The notes under the pieces were generated by a model. That model was given only the letters and a program-made list of their open reading frames with translations, was not told the DNA's origin and made no database searches. Below, piece after piece: positions 57,101 to 64,000 of a stretch of 64,000 nt of DNA. Numbering within the stretch: the first letter of the stretch is position 1; the number at the start of each line of letters is the position of its first letter. The stretch is from Eublepharis macularius (taxonomy: Eukaryota > Chordata > Lepidosauria > Squamata > Eublepharidae), in NCBI RefSeq assembly GCF_028583425.1, contig NC_072801.1, forward strand, positions 61,581,766-61,645,765, read 5' to 3'. A program made the position numbers and the translations under genes.

Positions 57101-60100
57101 TGGATTTCTTTCAGCATATTTTATTTAATCACTTGATAGAATCAGATTTTAGTTGGATACCTTTATATGCAATGCACTGAACCAGAGCTCTAGAGATGGG
57201 ACAGGCTGGAGATGATGGTACTAAGGTGGAGTCTCTCCCATAGGGTTGCCAGGTCCTGTGAGCCCCCCAGAAGGAGACTGGGACCCTGGCACTTCCCCTG
57301 TGAATTGTGGAGGCGCACTCCTGGTGTGCGTGATGACATCACTTCCAGGAAGTGATGTCATCACATAGGTCAAAGGGTGGTCCAGGAACGCTCCTGTGCT
57401 TGACAAAGAGGCTGAATTCCCCCCCCCCCCTGGGCCCAATTCAGGCTGAAACAGGTCCGTTGCGGGGTGCGGAAGTGCGCTGCGGTGAGGTGCGGGGTAT
57501 ACCCGCTGGCTAGGTAAGTGGGGGCGGGGGGGAGGTGGGAGCAGGGGATCCCCCACCCAGGGCAGGGGATTAGCAAGTCTATTCTCCCAGTACTTGACTG
57601 GCCATCTCAAGAGACATCAGGGTCTTAAAGCAGCATGTGCTGAGGGCCGTGGCTCAGTGGTAGAGCTTGAGTTTGACATGGAGAAGGTCCCAGATTCAAT
57701 CCACATTGTTTCCAGTTAAAAGAAAGTAGTAGATGCTGAGAAGGACCCTTTTCTGCCTGACACCCTGGAGTGCCGCTGCCAGCCAGAGTAGATGGTACTC
57801 AGATTAGATGGACCAATAATCAAGCTCTTTATAAGGGGAGGATCTTTAGGATTTACTGAGAGGTTGATATGATTTTTCACTCGGTTCACTGAATTATAGG
57901 ACTCAGCTAGTTCATTTTCTGAAAGAAGAGGTGCCAAGCTGAAGCCTGTCTGAAGTTCCCCTGCCTTTGGGCCCACAAGAATACAAGCCACTTACAGGTT
58001 ACTCAGTGGCAAGAGAAAAGACACGCTCAGAGTTTCTCCTTTCTGCATGATTGCTTCACATATGACAGGGATGAGCCTTGGCATTCAAAACAGTTTCTAA
58101 AATGGAGCTCTGGTGAAAACTGGCTTAGATTTTAAATCCTATATATCTAACTTGTTCCCCCCCAATCCCTTTGCAGAAACCATCCGCACAGCTACTCCTT
58201 TCCCCATGGTCAGCCTCTTCCTCGTCTTCACTGCGTTTGTCATTAGCAACATTGGACATATCCGGCCACAAAGGACCATCCTGGCTTTCGTTTCCGGAAT
58301 CTTCTTCATTCTCTCTGGTGAGGCGTGGGCGGGGGGGCACTCAAGAGAGAGCACTGTCACCTCAGTGTCTGCGCTGCCCATGACACTCGGGCGGAGCAGA
58401 AGGCGGTGTGCCATACAGACTGCCTGGGAGGGGGTGTTGCCACGTAAAGCACAGGATAACTCAGCCCTCTCTTACTTCTTGTAATGCGATAGCTGATTCT
58501 TTTAATGAGTGACGGACTGCAAGTGGTTTCTTTTCAAGTGGTACCTGTTAATTGAAGTACCAGGAAATATTGGGCCGTAGCTTAAGTGTGGTACAAAATG
58601 GAGGGGATGCATCAAGGGCTGAGAAGACCAAGCCAAATTATTCTATCATTGTAATTGGCATTTTTGTTCAAAACAAGAAAAGGAATGGTGGAGGGTTCCA
58701 ACAGATTTTTTTGCCTGCCTCAGGAGCAGAAATGACTAGCTGCAACTCTTGAGATGTGTGGGGGATGTTTTGGAAGGGAAGGAACCACCCTCTTTGCTCT
58801 TCCTTCCCCCCATTTCCCCAGCACTTCTCCTCCTGCTTCCTCTTAATTTTTTTCATCTCCTCCTGCTACCATAGAATTAAAAAAAATATTGGCTTCTCTC
58901 TCCTGACCTCATACTCAAGGGGCTCAAGACAATACGTTTGACACAAGGCAGGTCAGGGGTCTCCCAACCAGACTCGTGTCACACGAAATATCGGGGGACT
59001 AATGTTCCCTCTCAAGAACTGCGTAGATGGATTCAGCTCACAAATGTGGTGCAGGCACAGGAGGGGCTTCAGCCTTCCCATTCATACCATTTTCCAGAAC
59101 CAAAAGGGGGCCGCAGGGCCAACAGGCCATTCCAGCTCAGGAAACGAGTGGGTGGGAAGGCCAAAGCCTCTGCTCCTTCCAAACCCTGCCCGTGAGCCAA
59201 ATCCAGCCCCACAATGCTAGGAATATTAGGTCCTCAACTCATGTCATACATATCACAGTTGAGCCCTTAGTGGCAGCCAGCACATAAGCAAGAACAGCTG
59301 TCTAGAATGTCCCTCACAGCATCCTGCCAGGACATTTTTTTGATCCTGTGGAAACCACTGGAATTCTGATACAGATTGTTGGGTGCAACCACAAAATGGC
59401 CACAGTAGGAGGTGGATCCACACACACAGAGGAAGTCTAAGTTCAGGGGACAAGAGTAGTAATTTTTAAAAATACACTGGGAAAGAGGAGTGAGAAAATA
59501 AAAAGCCAACACTGTGGTGGCAACTGCCACTGAAACAACATTATTTTAATCTACACAGTCAATCAGATCTCCAGTAGCCAATCAGAATGCCCAGCTGTGC
59601 AGGAGCCCCGCCTAGCCCCACTCATTTTCTAAAAACACATGGCGGGCACCAGGAAAAGTGTAGATGGGAGTCATGGTGCCCACTTGCACCGTGTTGGAGA
59701 ACCCTGATCTAGGCAATACGTCCCATTTTGCCTAAGAAATCCCTAATGGCAGTGCTGCCACCATCACCAACAATAAGCAAGATAAGGAATGGAGATGCTG
59801 ATAGCCACACAGCATCAACAATGCTGCTTGCGGGGAAGTAAGAAGAACTGATCCGATGGGAGCCAGCAAAGTAGATCGCCCACTTGTGGTTGCTCCATTT
59901 TCTCTCCCTCCTACCTCAGCCTAGACACATTGGCTTCAGAAGGCAGGTGACCTGCCCTTCCTATCAACCCCCTCTCTGGATACAGCTGTGCAGGTAAGAA
60001 GCAGTAGGAAGGAAAATGGAAAGCACAAAGCAGCATCTCACCTTTGCTTCTTCTCATTCCCAACTAGTTCTCCACTTCCATCATTGCATTAACATTTCCC

Positions 60101-61558
60101 CCCCAAAAAACCCCAAACCCACAGTTCTTTCATTCTCTTCCACTCTCAGGCTAGGGCTGGGTTTTGCAATGATATTGCAATCCCCAGTTTAAGGAAGAAG
60201 TAAAGCAAAGTACAGCAGTGATCCCTAATGTAGTGCCTATGGGCCCACCATAACACCCAGGAACCCACCCACCTCCAGTTTCCTGGTACGCATTGATTTT
60301 GTTCCCAAAGCAAAGAGCCAACCCTGACTTTCCTCCTCCTCAGTGAAGCAGGAGATGCTTCAGAAGAAACCATCACCTTTGTGTCTGCAGAGAAGAACAC
60401 CCAATCAGAAGAAGAATGGTTTCCTCCTTTTCGGATGGATGCTTGACTTGCAGCCACCTAACAGTTTTTGGTTGGCCTCAACGTCCCCATGGCATCCATT
60501 TTGTTCCTGGCCCCACCCTCTTTACAGCCATTTTGCAGTGGCGCCCACTCCTTCTGCTCAAAATTCTAAAGTGCCCAGGAGCTCAATGGGACTGAGAACG
60601 TGAGAAGGTCCTCTGTATCTATGCCAGAATGTGGGCTGAGAAACGCAGAGAAAAGAGCAGCAGGCACAGCTGTCTGGAGTCCTGCTTTGCCAGCAATTTG
60701 GGGGAGGGGGCAAGAGAGGCTGTGGAAACTAAGGCCAAACATGTTCAGCTGGTGAGTGACCCTGAGAAAGGGGAGCGCTCAAGGGTTCAAACTGGATTTC
60801 TATGATTGTGAGATACTGAGGAAGCAAAGTGAGGGGCAATTGCAAGGCAACCACAGGAAAATTGTTCACCATCATCTGTGTAGCACTGAGCATCAGATGT
60901 GATGCAGCTGCAGTGTAGTGCATTGGGCAAGCACGGAACAGCCCGTGGCACTACAACACACCAGCAATGCCTCACAGGGCCGGCTGCACCTGATTACAGA
61001 CTGTGTGTGGCCTACACATCATAACCAAGGAACGGGACGTGGGGTGGGGCTATGCAGATGAAAGGGTGGGATTATGCAGATCAGAGCAGGTTTATAATCA
61101 ATCATTTCCATTAAGTTCTGTAAGACAGCAGCCTGGGGACACTATCATAATGGGGGCCAAAAAAAAGTTTGCATTGGAGAGGGGCATGAGGTGGTGAGAG
61201 GAATCAAGATAAGGTCTCATTGTGCTCAGAAGCAGCTGCATTTCATATTGAGCTAAGCATAAAAGATCCATTCTCCCCCATAGGGCAATTATGGAGACAG
61301 TGGGACAGGTTTGTGGGACAAGCAAAGCCTCACTTTCAAGATGGCAGGAGGGAGATAACAGCCAGTGTTTCTACTTTCTTTCCATCCCTCCCCCCTCTAC
61401 GCTTTCCTGTAGGGCTCTCTCTTGTGGTCGGCTTGGTTCTCTATATCTCCAGCATCAACGATGAGGTGATGAACCGTCCCAGCGGCTCAGAGCAATACTT
61501 CCAGTACCGCTATGGATGGTCTTTCGCCTTTGCTGCTTCTTCCTTCTTGCTTAAAGAG
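46663..61558 (+). CDS. CACNG7: CACNG7, TARP gamma-7 / calcium channel gamma subunit (exons 1-4, 3' partial)
   Basis: Four exons (46663-46858, 50423-50527, 58177-58317, 61413-61558) join in phase, with GT-AG introns, to give 196 codons. The product follows human CACNG7 as I recall it, nearly identically over TM1-TM4, and fits CACNG5 less well. The gamma-5/gamma-7 subfamily are claudin-fold, four-helix membrane proteins. They act as auxiliary subunits of AMPA receptors and are grouped with voltage-gated calcium channel gamma subunits. Visible are TM1 at about residues 8-28, a glycosylation site NQT (45-47), the claudin motif GLW..C (57-62) with partner Cys72, TM2 about 109-127, TM3 about 134-161 and the start of TM4 about 181-196. 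The final exon, starting GAGVMSV in relatives and carrying the cytoplasmic tail, is not in the window. Human and lizard differ by a six-residue insertion in exon 2. Confidence 0.95.
46925..47687. mobile_element. hAT-type transposon remnant with nested SINE
   Basis: Starts CAGTGGTTCCCCAA and ends TTTGAGAACCACCG, an imperfect hAT inverted pair. The flanks GTTTAGAC (46917-46924) and ATTTAGAC (47688-47695) form an 8-bp target duplication with one mismatch. There is no transposase frame. It sits only 66 bp downstream of the exon 1 splice donor. Confidence 0.85.
47033..47291 (+). mobile_element. tRNA-derived SINE with LINE-like tail
   Basis: The head GCCAGTTTGGTGTAGTGGTT and GGTTTGATTCCCCTCTCC resemble tRNA A and B boxes. 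The tail GGGCGGTATATAAATCGAAT resembles the 3' end of an L2/CR1-type LINE, the usual partner for such SINEs. It is inserted within the hAT element and so is younger. Confidence 0.85.
48293..48680 (-). repeat. Interspersed TTGCCAAC-family repeat, reverse, split by a MITE
   Basis: The left part TTGCCAACCTCCAGGTGG..GAACTCCTAGAGATCAGTTCCCC and the right part AGAGGGTGAACTCTATGGC..TATCC are one reverse-oriented copy interrupted at 48381-48578. Confidence 0.7.
48381..48578. mobile_element. Palindromic MITE, PIF/Harbinger-like
   Basis: A 198-bp element with long terminal inverted repeats beginning GGGCCAAGCTACAAGTGACG, forming an almost continuous palindrome. The flanks TCA (48378-48380) and TTA (48579-48581) fit a 3-bp TWA-type duplication with one change, as expected of Harbinger elements. 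No transposase. Confidence 0.75.
48681..49358. other. Intronic DNA, nothing specific recognised
   Basis: No coding potential. The words AACAGTTTCTGTCAATTCTCAG and, reversed, GAAAGCTGGGAGTTCAGAAAAC near 48930-49100 hint at a decayed inverted-repeat element, but the ends are unclear. Confidence 0.4.
49359..49552 (+). repeat. Interspersed TTGCCAAC-family repeat
   Basis: A near-full copy from TTAGGGTTGTCAACTAC to CACCTGGAAGTTGGCAACC, with the inner words GGGATTCCTGGAGATTT and CCATTTCCTCCAGAG. Confidence 0.75.
49775..50178 (+). repeat. Interspersed TTGCCAAC-family repeat, split by a MITE
   Basis: Left part 49775-49918 (CTGCCAACTCTGGGTTGGG) and right part 50101-50178 (GAGCTGTAATTCTCGGAGATC) form one copy. 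The MITE at 49919-50100 lies between them. Confidence 0.75.
49919..50100. mobile_element. Palindromic MITE with GGGTCGTTTCC ends
   Basis: A 182-bp element with ends GGGTCGTTTCC and GGAAACGACCC and long, partly degenerate inverted arms (for example CACTCAGGGAACAAG against CTTGTTCCCTGAGTG). The host repeat is interrupted with about a 5-bp duplication (GAACT). CpG-rich for this region, so a fairly young insertion. Superfamily not determined. Confidence 0.75.
50423..50527 (+). CDS. CACNG7: CACNG7 coding exon 2
   Basis: A 105-bp exon between TTCTGCAG and GTAAGT, completing Gly66 and encoding GQKKGSCVASEYFLEP, then RPDPDPEGP, then LVTENTENIL. Cys72 is the expected disulfide partner of Cys62 in the claudin fold. 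Compared with the human protein as I recall it (EPEINLVTEN), the segment RPDPDPEGPL replaces EINL, a net gain of six residues. The DNA there repeats CCTGAC, consistent with replication slippage. Confidence 0.95.
50546..50760 (+). mobile_element. 5S-rRNA-derived SINE
   Basis: Contains the 5S-like core TTTAGTACTTGGATGGGAGACC, the body AGGCAAGCAATGGCAAACCACC and the tail TGGCAACTTGACAGCAC. It lies 18 bp after the exon 2 donor. Confidence 0.8.
50984..51182 (-). repeat. Interspersed TTGCCAAC-family repeat, reverse
   Basis: A reverse copy with GCCTCCAGGCGGTGGCTGG, CTGGCCATAGTTCCCCTGGA and CCAACCTGGAGCTAGCAACCC. Confidence 0.75.
51520..51840 (+). repeat. Interspersed repeat with GATGATGTCA palindromes
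   Basis: Shares with 57242-57575 the order GGGTTGC, GATGATGTCA near ATGTCACTTCC, a poly-C run and GCCAGCCAGGTGAGTGG..GGGGGATTCCCC. The two copies define a dispersed family of roughly 330 bp; its class is unknown to me. Confidence 0.6.
51841..51945 (-). mobile_element. SINE fragment, reverse
   Basis: The reverse complement reads CCAGTGTGGTGTAGTGTTGG and TCTGAATCCCCACTCTACC and GGTGACCTTGGACCAAG, matching the head and body of the SINE at 47033. Confidence 0.7.
53240..53287. repeat. GA/GT/GC microsatellite
   Basis: A compound run of GA, then GT, then GC dinucleotides; the alternating purine-pyrimidine part could adopt Z-DNA. Confidence 0.85.
53660..53860 (-). repeat. Interspersed TTGCCAAC-family repeat, reverse
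   Basis: Reverse copy with GGTTGCCAATCTCCAGGTGG, ACAGCTGATCTCCAGACCAC and TTTCCCAACCCCGAGCTGG. Confidence 0.7.
54095..54153. repeat. (GT)n(GA)n compound microsatellite
   Basis: About 14 GT units followed by about 16 GA units. Confidence 0.9.
54990..56044 (+). mobile_element. LINE 3' portion (L2/CR1-like) interrupted by a SINE
   Basis: Codons 55003-55524 give the C-terminal domain of a non-LTR reverse transcriptase (SRLDYCNSLYAGLP, KLQLVQNAVAH, FKALNRLEPTYL, PAPAWWNTL), diagnostic of L2/CR1-type LINEs. The 3' UTR continues after the SINE and ends TTGTAACCCGCCCTGAGTCT and a (TAAA)n tail at about 56022-56044. The element is 5'-truncated; the frame is short and contains substitutions at conserved positions (EFPVEFW for the usual WLPV), so it is dead. 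Confidence 0.85.
55546..55849 (+). mobile_element. tRNA-derived SINE nested in LINE
   Basis: A 304-bp SINE starting GAAGAGCCACGTGGCACAG and ending CTACCTTTGCCTTTACC, with body words GGCAATGGCAAACCACC and GTAATGACTCGGTGC typical of lizard SINEs. A perfect 14-bp target duplication TAGATTTTATTCTA flanks it (55532-55545 and 55850-55863). It is younger than the LINE copy. Confidence 0.92.
56225..56345 (-). mobile_element. Penelope-like fragment with hammerhead-like motif
   Basis: On the minus strand CTGATGAAGAGTTCGGGAGG, ACTGAAAAGCTTGCC and later GTTATTTTGACTAGTCC, TACTAAAAGGTATTGCC match the end region of Penelope-like elements in reptiles. The core CTGATGA is kept, stem II can pair AGTTC with GGACT, and GAAA is shifted by one base, so the ribozyme is probably weakened. 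Confidence 0.55.
56600..56790 (-). mobile_element. 5S-derived SINE, reverse, diverged
   Basis: The reverse complement carries CATGGAAACTAACCAGGG, TCATTGGATGGAAAACCACC and GGCAGGCAATGGCAAACC, aligning with the core and body of the SINE at 50546. Confidence 0.65.
57242..57600 (-). repeat. Interspersed repeat with GATGACATCA palindrome
   Basis: A second copy of the family at 51520, with the near-palindrome GATGACATCACTTCC..GGAAGTGATGTCATC, a poly-C run at about 57419-57430, and GCTGGCTAGGTAAGTGGG. CpG-containing and so moderately young. Confidence 0.6.
57641..57835 (+). mobile_element. tRNA-derived SINE
   Basis: GGGCCGTGGCTCAGTGGTAG (A box) and GGTCCCAGATTCAATCC (B box) start the SINE; GTAGATGCTGAGAAGGACCC and AGTGCCGCTGCCAGCCAG continue it. 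The same family occurs at 62690. Confidence 0.8.
58177..58317 (+). CDS. CACNG7: CACNG7 coding exon 3
   Basis: 141 bp, between CCTTTGCAG and GTGAGG, encoding KTIRTATPFPMVSLFLVFTA through GIFFILS plus one base. It supplies TM2 and the first part of TM3 with the intracellular NIGHIRPQRT loop. It is essentially identical to other vertebrate gamma-7 proteins as I recall them (Ile instead of Val at residue 103). Confidence 0.97.
58954..59706. mobile_element. Nonautonomous hAT-like transposon
   Basis: Starts CAGGGGTCTCCCAACC and ends TGTTGGAGAACCCTG, an imperfect inverted pair of hAT type. The 8-bp flanks do not match clearly, so the copy may be old. No transposase frame. Confidence 0.65.
60211..60590. 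repeat. Possible hAT-like fragment
   Basis: Left end CAGTGATCCCTAATGTAGTG and GGGCCCACC resemble hAT nonautonomous elements, and internal CCATTTTGTTCCTGGCCCC, CATTTTGCAGTGGCG words fit. No right end or target duplication found. Confidence 0.4.
61413..61558 (+). CDS. CACNG7: CACNG7 coding exon 4
   Basis: 146 bp between CTGTAG and GTACAG, encoding (G)LSLVVGLVLYISSINDEVMN through FAFAASSFLLKE. It contains the rest of TM3, the second extracellular loop (NRPSGSEQYFQYRYGW) and the start of TM4. It ends in phase 0, where the family's last exon begins. The next exon, carrying the remainder of TM4 and the tail, is not found up to 64000. Confidence 0.97.
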
Positions 61559-61789
61559 GTACAGTACAGAAGACAGCCCTTCTATGCCGTCCCACGCCCC
61601 ATCTGGGTCTTAAATGGCAGACCTGGATTTGGATTATATGCATCTGGTTTCCTGCAGGCCCGAAAGGGGTTTAAGGTCAAATAACAGAAAGGACCACTTG
61701 TGCAGCCAGCCACCATTCCCATATTTGGACTGTAATGTCATGCACAGATATGTGGGGGAAGTACATAGAGCATACAACTGGCATGCCAA

Positions 61790-61925
61790 AAAGGCTCAGG
61801 TTCCAGCCCTTGGCATACCCACTTAAGGCTTCTGAAGGTAGCAGGTGAGATTCTAGAGAGCTGCTGTAAATTGAGTGTACAATACTGAGCAATGGTCTGG
61901 CTTGATTTTAGGTAGCTTCATAGAT
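61790..61925 (+). repeat. Diverged tRNA-derived SINE fragment
   Basis: AGCAGGTGAGATTCTAGAGAGCTG, AATACTGAGCAATGGTCTGG and TAGGTAGCTTCATA follow the 3' half of the SINE at 62690 in order. Confidence 0.5.
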
Positions 61926-62689
61926 TTACAGGGTCTTTAAAAATATTTTAAAAAACATCCGTGGCACAGCACGCTGGTTACTTTACAGGGACTGGGGAGA
62001 CAGTGATCACACGATGTATAATGGGACTCATCACTACGACATACAGTGATGGCCACTGGCTTAGAGGGCTAAGCAGTTTTAGACAAATTCATTGCGATTT
62101 AATCTGTTATCAGAAGACAGCAATTGGTCACAGTTGCAAAATGAAACCCAGGTATACAATATAAGATGGCTTTTGCCTTCATGTCCGAGTGTGAGCTGCT
62201 GAAGAGCAGCTGCTAGAAAGAGAATGCCGTTCTTCATTTTTTATGGAAGGTGCAATGCCAGTTTTTCACACACACACACAATCCATAGACAAATCTGTAA
62301 TGCACACAGCCCAACACTGCCTCTTTCTTAATGTTGGGAGATAAGCATATAGCTCAGGACCAGATTAGATGAGACAGTGGGGAGGTCCATGAAAAGTTCT
62401 CCCACTTTTTTTGAAGCTAAAAGCAGCTAGGTGGGTGGGTGTGAATTGGATAGGAACTATAGGGAGCAGGGTTTAACCCTTTCCCTCATCCCACTTGCCC
62501 GATCTAACTCTACTCTTAGTCTGAAGTTGCTTTTTTTTGATGGTGGGTTGGGACTGTAGAGCAAGACAAAACAAGACGATAATGTTTTTCCATGAGTCAA
62601 GTTTCCAAGCACCACTGGGGCCTGACTTGGAATGGGACAGCAGCACAAGAGGAGGGGCTTCAGCCTCCTCCCCACCCCATCCCACCCAC

Positions 62690-62950
62690 ACCGCATGCAG
62701 AAGATCCCAGGTTCGATCCCTGGCAGGGGCAAAGAGACTGTCTTATGCTCTGAGCAGCAGCAGCTCTCCTGAGTCTCGGGCAGAGGTCTTTCACATCACT
62801 ACTTTCTTAGGTTAAAAAACATCAGGCAGTAGATGATATGAACGATCTCTGACCAAGATCCTGGAGAACTGCTGGTGTTCAAAGCAGAAGATGGTGACCT
62901 TTATAGAGCAAAGGTCTGACTCAGTATAGACAGCTTCATGCATTCATGTT
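62690..62950 (+). mobile_element. tRNA-derived SINE, 5' truncated
   Basis: B box CCCAGGTTCGATCCCTGGC, then the body (CAGGCAGTAGATGATATGAA, CCTGGAGAACTGCTGG), then GCAAAGGTCTGACTCAGTAT and CAGCTTCATGCATTCATG. A second, overlapping copy of the mid-part suggests internal rearrangement. Confidence 0.75.
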
Positions 62951-63175
62951 TTCCCTCGTGGGACAAGTAGCAGGGAAGGGGGAGGGGGGATTCAGAGCAG
63001 AGTTAAGAGTTTTAAAAATCCCTCCTCTAGCCGTGTGGTCCCAATCCAAGTCAAACCTTCTTTTAAAAAAAAAAAAGGCTCAGGAAATCCAGTCACGGAT
63101 CTCCCATCATCTCATCTACTTTAACCCTAAATGACGTGAATGAATAAAGATCAACACTTTCACTAATACACAGCT

Positions 63176-63186
63176 CGCTCTCGCTC

Positions 63187-63217
<31 letters not shown>

Positions 63218-63219
63218 GT
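63176..63219. repeat. (CT)n(CA)n microsatellite
   Basis: A run of CT units followed by CA units. Confidence 0.9.
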
Positions 63220-63551
63220 AATGCTGAACCCCTAAAACTTATAATGAAAACGGAACCCAAAAACTGAAAGTAGGTTTTGTGATGGAGTGAAAGTCCTCGA
63301 TTTCAGATTTGCATGTGGAAATTCTAAAGTTATTTCACTATGTGATTATGCATTAGTAAGAAATCTGCTATTGTTTTTTTTTAAATATATTTATTTGATA
63401 TAATATAAAATAGAGTATACATAATAGGGGCAAGGTGAGATTGCCTACCTGAACCCTAAGAACACTGTCAAATGAACAACTTTCTCACATTTTGCTGCAA
63501 GTTCCATTCTCTTCACCATAATGAGACAAATCTAGAAGAATCTCTAATTTG

Positions 63552-63868
63552 GTTGTTGTGGGTTTTCCGGGCTGTATTGCCGTGGTCTTGGCATTGTAGT
63601 TCCTGACGTTTCGCCAGCAGCTGTGGCTGGCATCTTCAGAGGTGTAGCACCAAAAGACAGAGATCTCTCAGTGTCACACCAGGCTGTATTGCCTGGAAAA
63701 CCCACAGGTGACACTGAGAGATCTCTGTCTTTTGGTGCTACACCTCTGAAGATGCCAGCCACAGCTGCTGGCGAAACGTCAGGAACTACAATGCCAAGAC
63801 CACGGCAATACAGCCCGGAAAACCCACAACAACCATCGTTCTCCGGCCGTGAAAGCCTTCGACAATAC
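63552..63868. mobile_element. Penelope-like inverted-repeat copy with hammerhead cores
   Basis: A 317-bp insertion flanked by a perfect 13-bp duplication AATCTCTAATTTG (63539-63551 and 63869-63881). It consists of two arms of about 130 bp in inverted orientation around a centre near 63692, followed by a one-sided tail ending GAAAGCCTTCGACAATACA. Each arm holds CTGAAGA, a 6-bp stem GCCAGC/GCTGGC, then GAAACGTC: forward at 63746-63780, reverse at 63605-63639. This matches the CUGANGA..GAAA core of minimal hammerhead ribozymes described in Penelope-like elements. No reverse transcriptase is present, so it is a nonautonomous or truncated copy. Confidence 0.7.
63746..63780 (+). ncRNA. Minimal hammerhead ribozyme motif
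   Basis: CTGAAGA (63746-63752), stem II strand GCCAGC (63754-63759), seven-base loop, GCTGGC (63767-63772), GAAA (63773-63776), CGTC (63777-63780). All conserved core bases are present and stem II is perfect; stem III would be extremely short, as in the minimal hammerheads of Penelope-like elements. Activity is untested. Confidence 0.55.
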
Positions 63869-64000
63869 AATCTCTAATTTGTCGGTAGGCTGTTAGTTTC
63901 CACCAGCATTTAGGGGTCTCTTACTTTCATCTGCCTGTCATGAATCTTGGGCGTAATTTTTTTTGCTTCCAGTTTCTAGCAAAGACCAATCTGGGCCATT

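Larger units (their letters stand above)
50528..58176 (+). other. CACNG7: CACNG7 intron between coding exons 2 and 3
   Basis: Begins GTAAGT and ends CCTTTGCAG, 7.6 kb. It is filled with SINEs, a LINE tail, interspersed repeats, microsatellites and a Penelope-like fragment, all listed. Stretches 51950-53200 and 54160-54980 hold no element I can name. Confidence 0.9.
58318..61412 (+). other. CACNG7: CACNG7 intron between coding exons 3 and 4
   Basis: Begins GTGAGG and ends TTTCCTGTAG, 3.1 kb, containing the hAT remnants listed. The other parts (58320-58950, 60600-61400) contain nothing I recognise. Confidence 0.9.
61559..64000 (+). other. CACNG7: CACNG7 intron after coding exon 4 (runs off the window)
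   Basis: Begins GTACAG. It contains SINE copies, a Penelope-like palindrome and CT/CA microsatellites, but no coding exon. Confidence 0.85.

Noticed and set aside
58113-58484. Exon 3 extended through its flanking introns
   Set aside because: Family alignment and CAG/GTGAGG splice signals limit coding to 58177-58317.
62695-62730. tRNA gene
   Set aside because: B-box-like words belong to SINE heads; no complete cloverleaf is present.

Overview
The window looks like nuclear DNA of a squamate reptile, probably a gecko-like lizard. The evidence is a split vertebrate gene (CACNG7, four coding exons with canonical splice sites) in AT-rich DNA. Around it lie tRNA-derived and 5S-rRNA-derived SINEs, L2/CR1-type LINE tails, hAT and Harbinger MITEs and Penelope-like relics of kinds typical of lizards. 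The species assignment is inference. No prokaryotic, CRISPR or operon features are present.

Layout: (1) 1-1754 is AT-rich flank without a gene. (2) 1755-17326 is a complete-looking endogenous retrovirus on the minus strand. It has two 1389-bp LTRs, identical wherever I compared them, a 4-bp target duplication AGGG, and open gag, pol and env. Its Gag is unusual: a coiled coil plus a Gly/Arg-rich tail, with no zinc knuckle. gag and pol share a frame across one amber codon. (3) 17331-22850 is repeat-rich intergenic DNA, including a 5S-derived SINE split by an 818-bp insertion. (4) About 22850-34935 is a 12-kb block of a ~154-bp, GGATCC-rich tandem repeat. The array reverses orientation near 29215 and its two outer ends are mirror images, so the block has the architecture of a giant foldback element. 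(5) 35300-36770 is a CpG-rich, pyrimidine-rich island with a good splice donor downstream (36966/36967), a candidate promoter and noncoding first exon. (6) 46663-61558 holds coding exons 1-4 of CACNG7, a TARP/calcium-channel gamma subunit, on the plus strand; the last coding exon lies beyond the window. Its introns contain SINEs, hAT and Harbinger MITEs, LINE tails and Penelope-like relics, one with an intact-looking hammerhead ribozyme core in an inverted pair.

The items most worth following up are the inverted 154-bp array with mirrored ends, the young retrovirus with its atypical Gag and repeat-rich noncoding segments, the hammerhead-bearing palindrome at 63552-63868, and the short acidic/proline insertion in CACNG7 exon 2. 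The only cellular gene supported here is CACNG7; the remaining open frames are mostly by-products of repeats.
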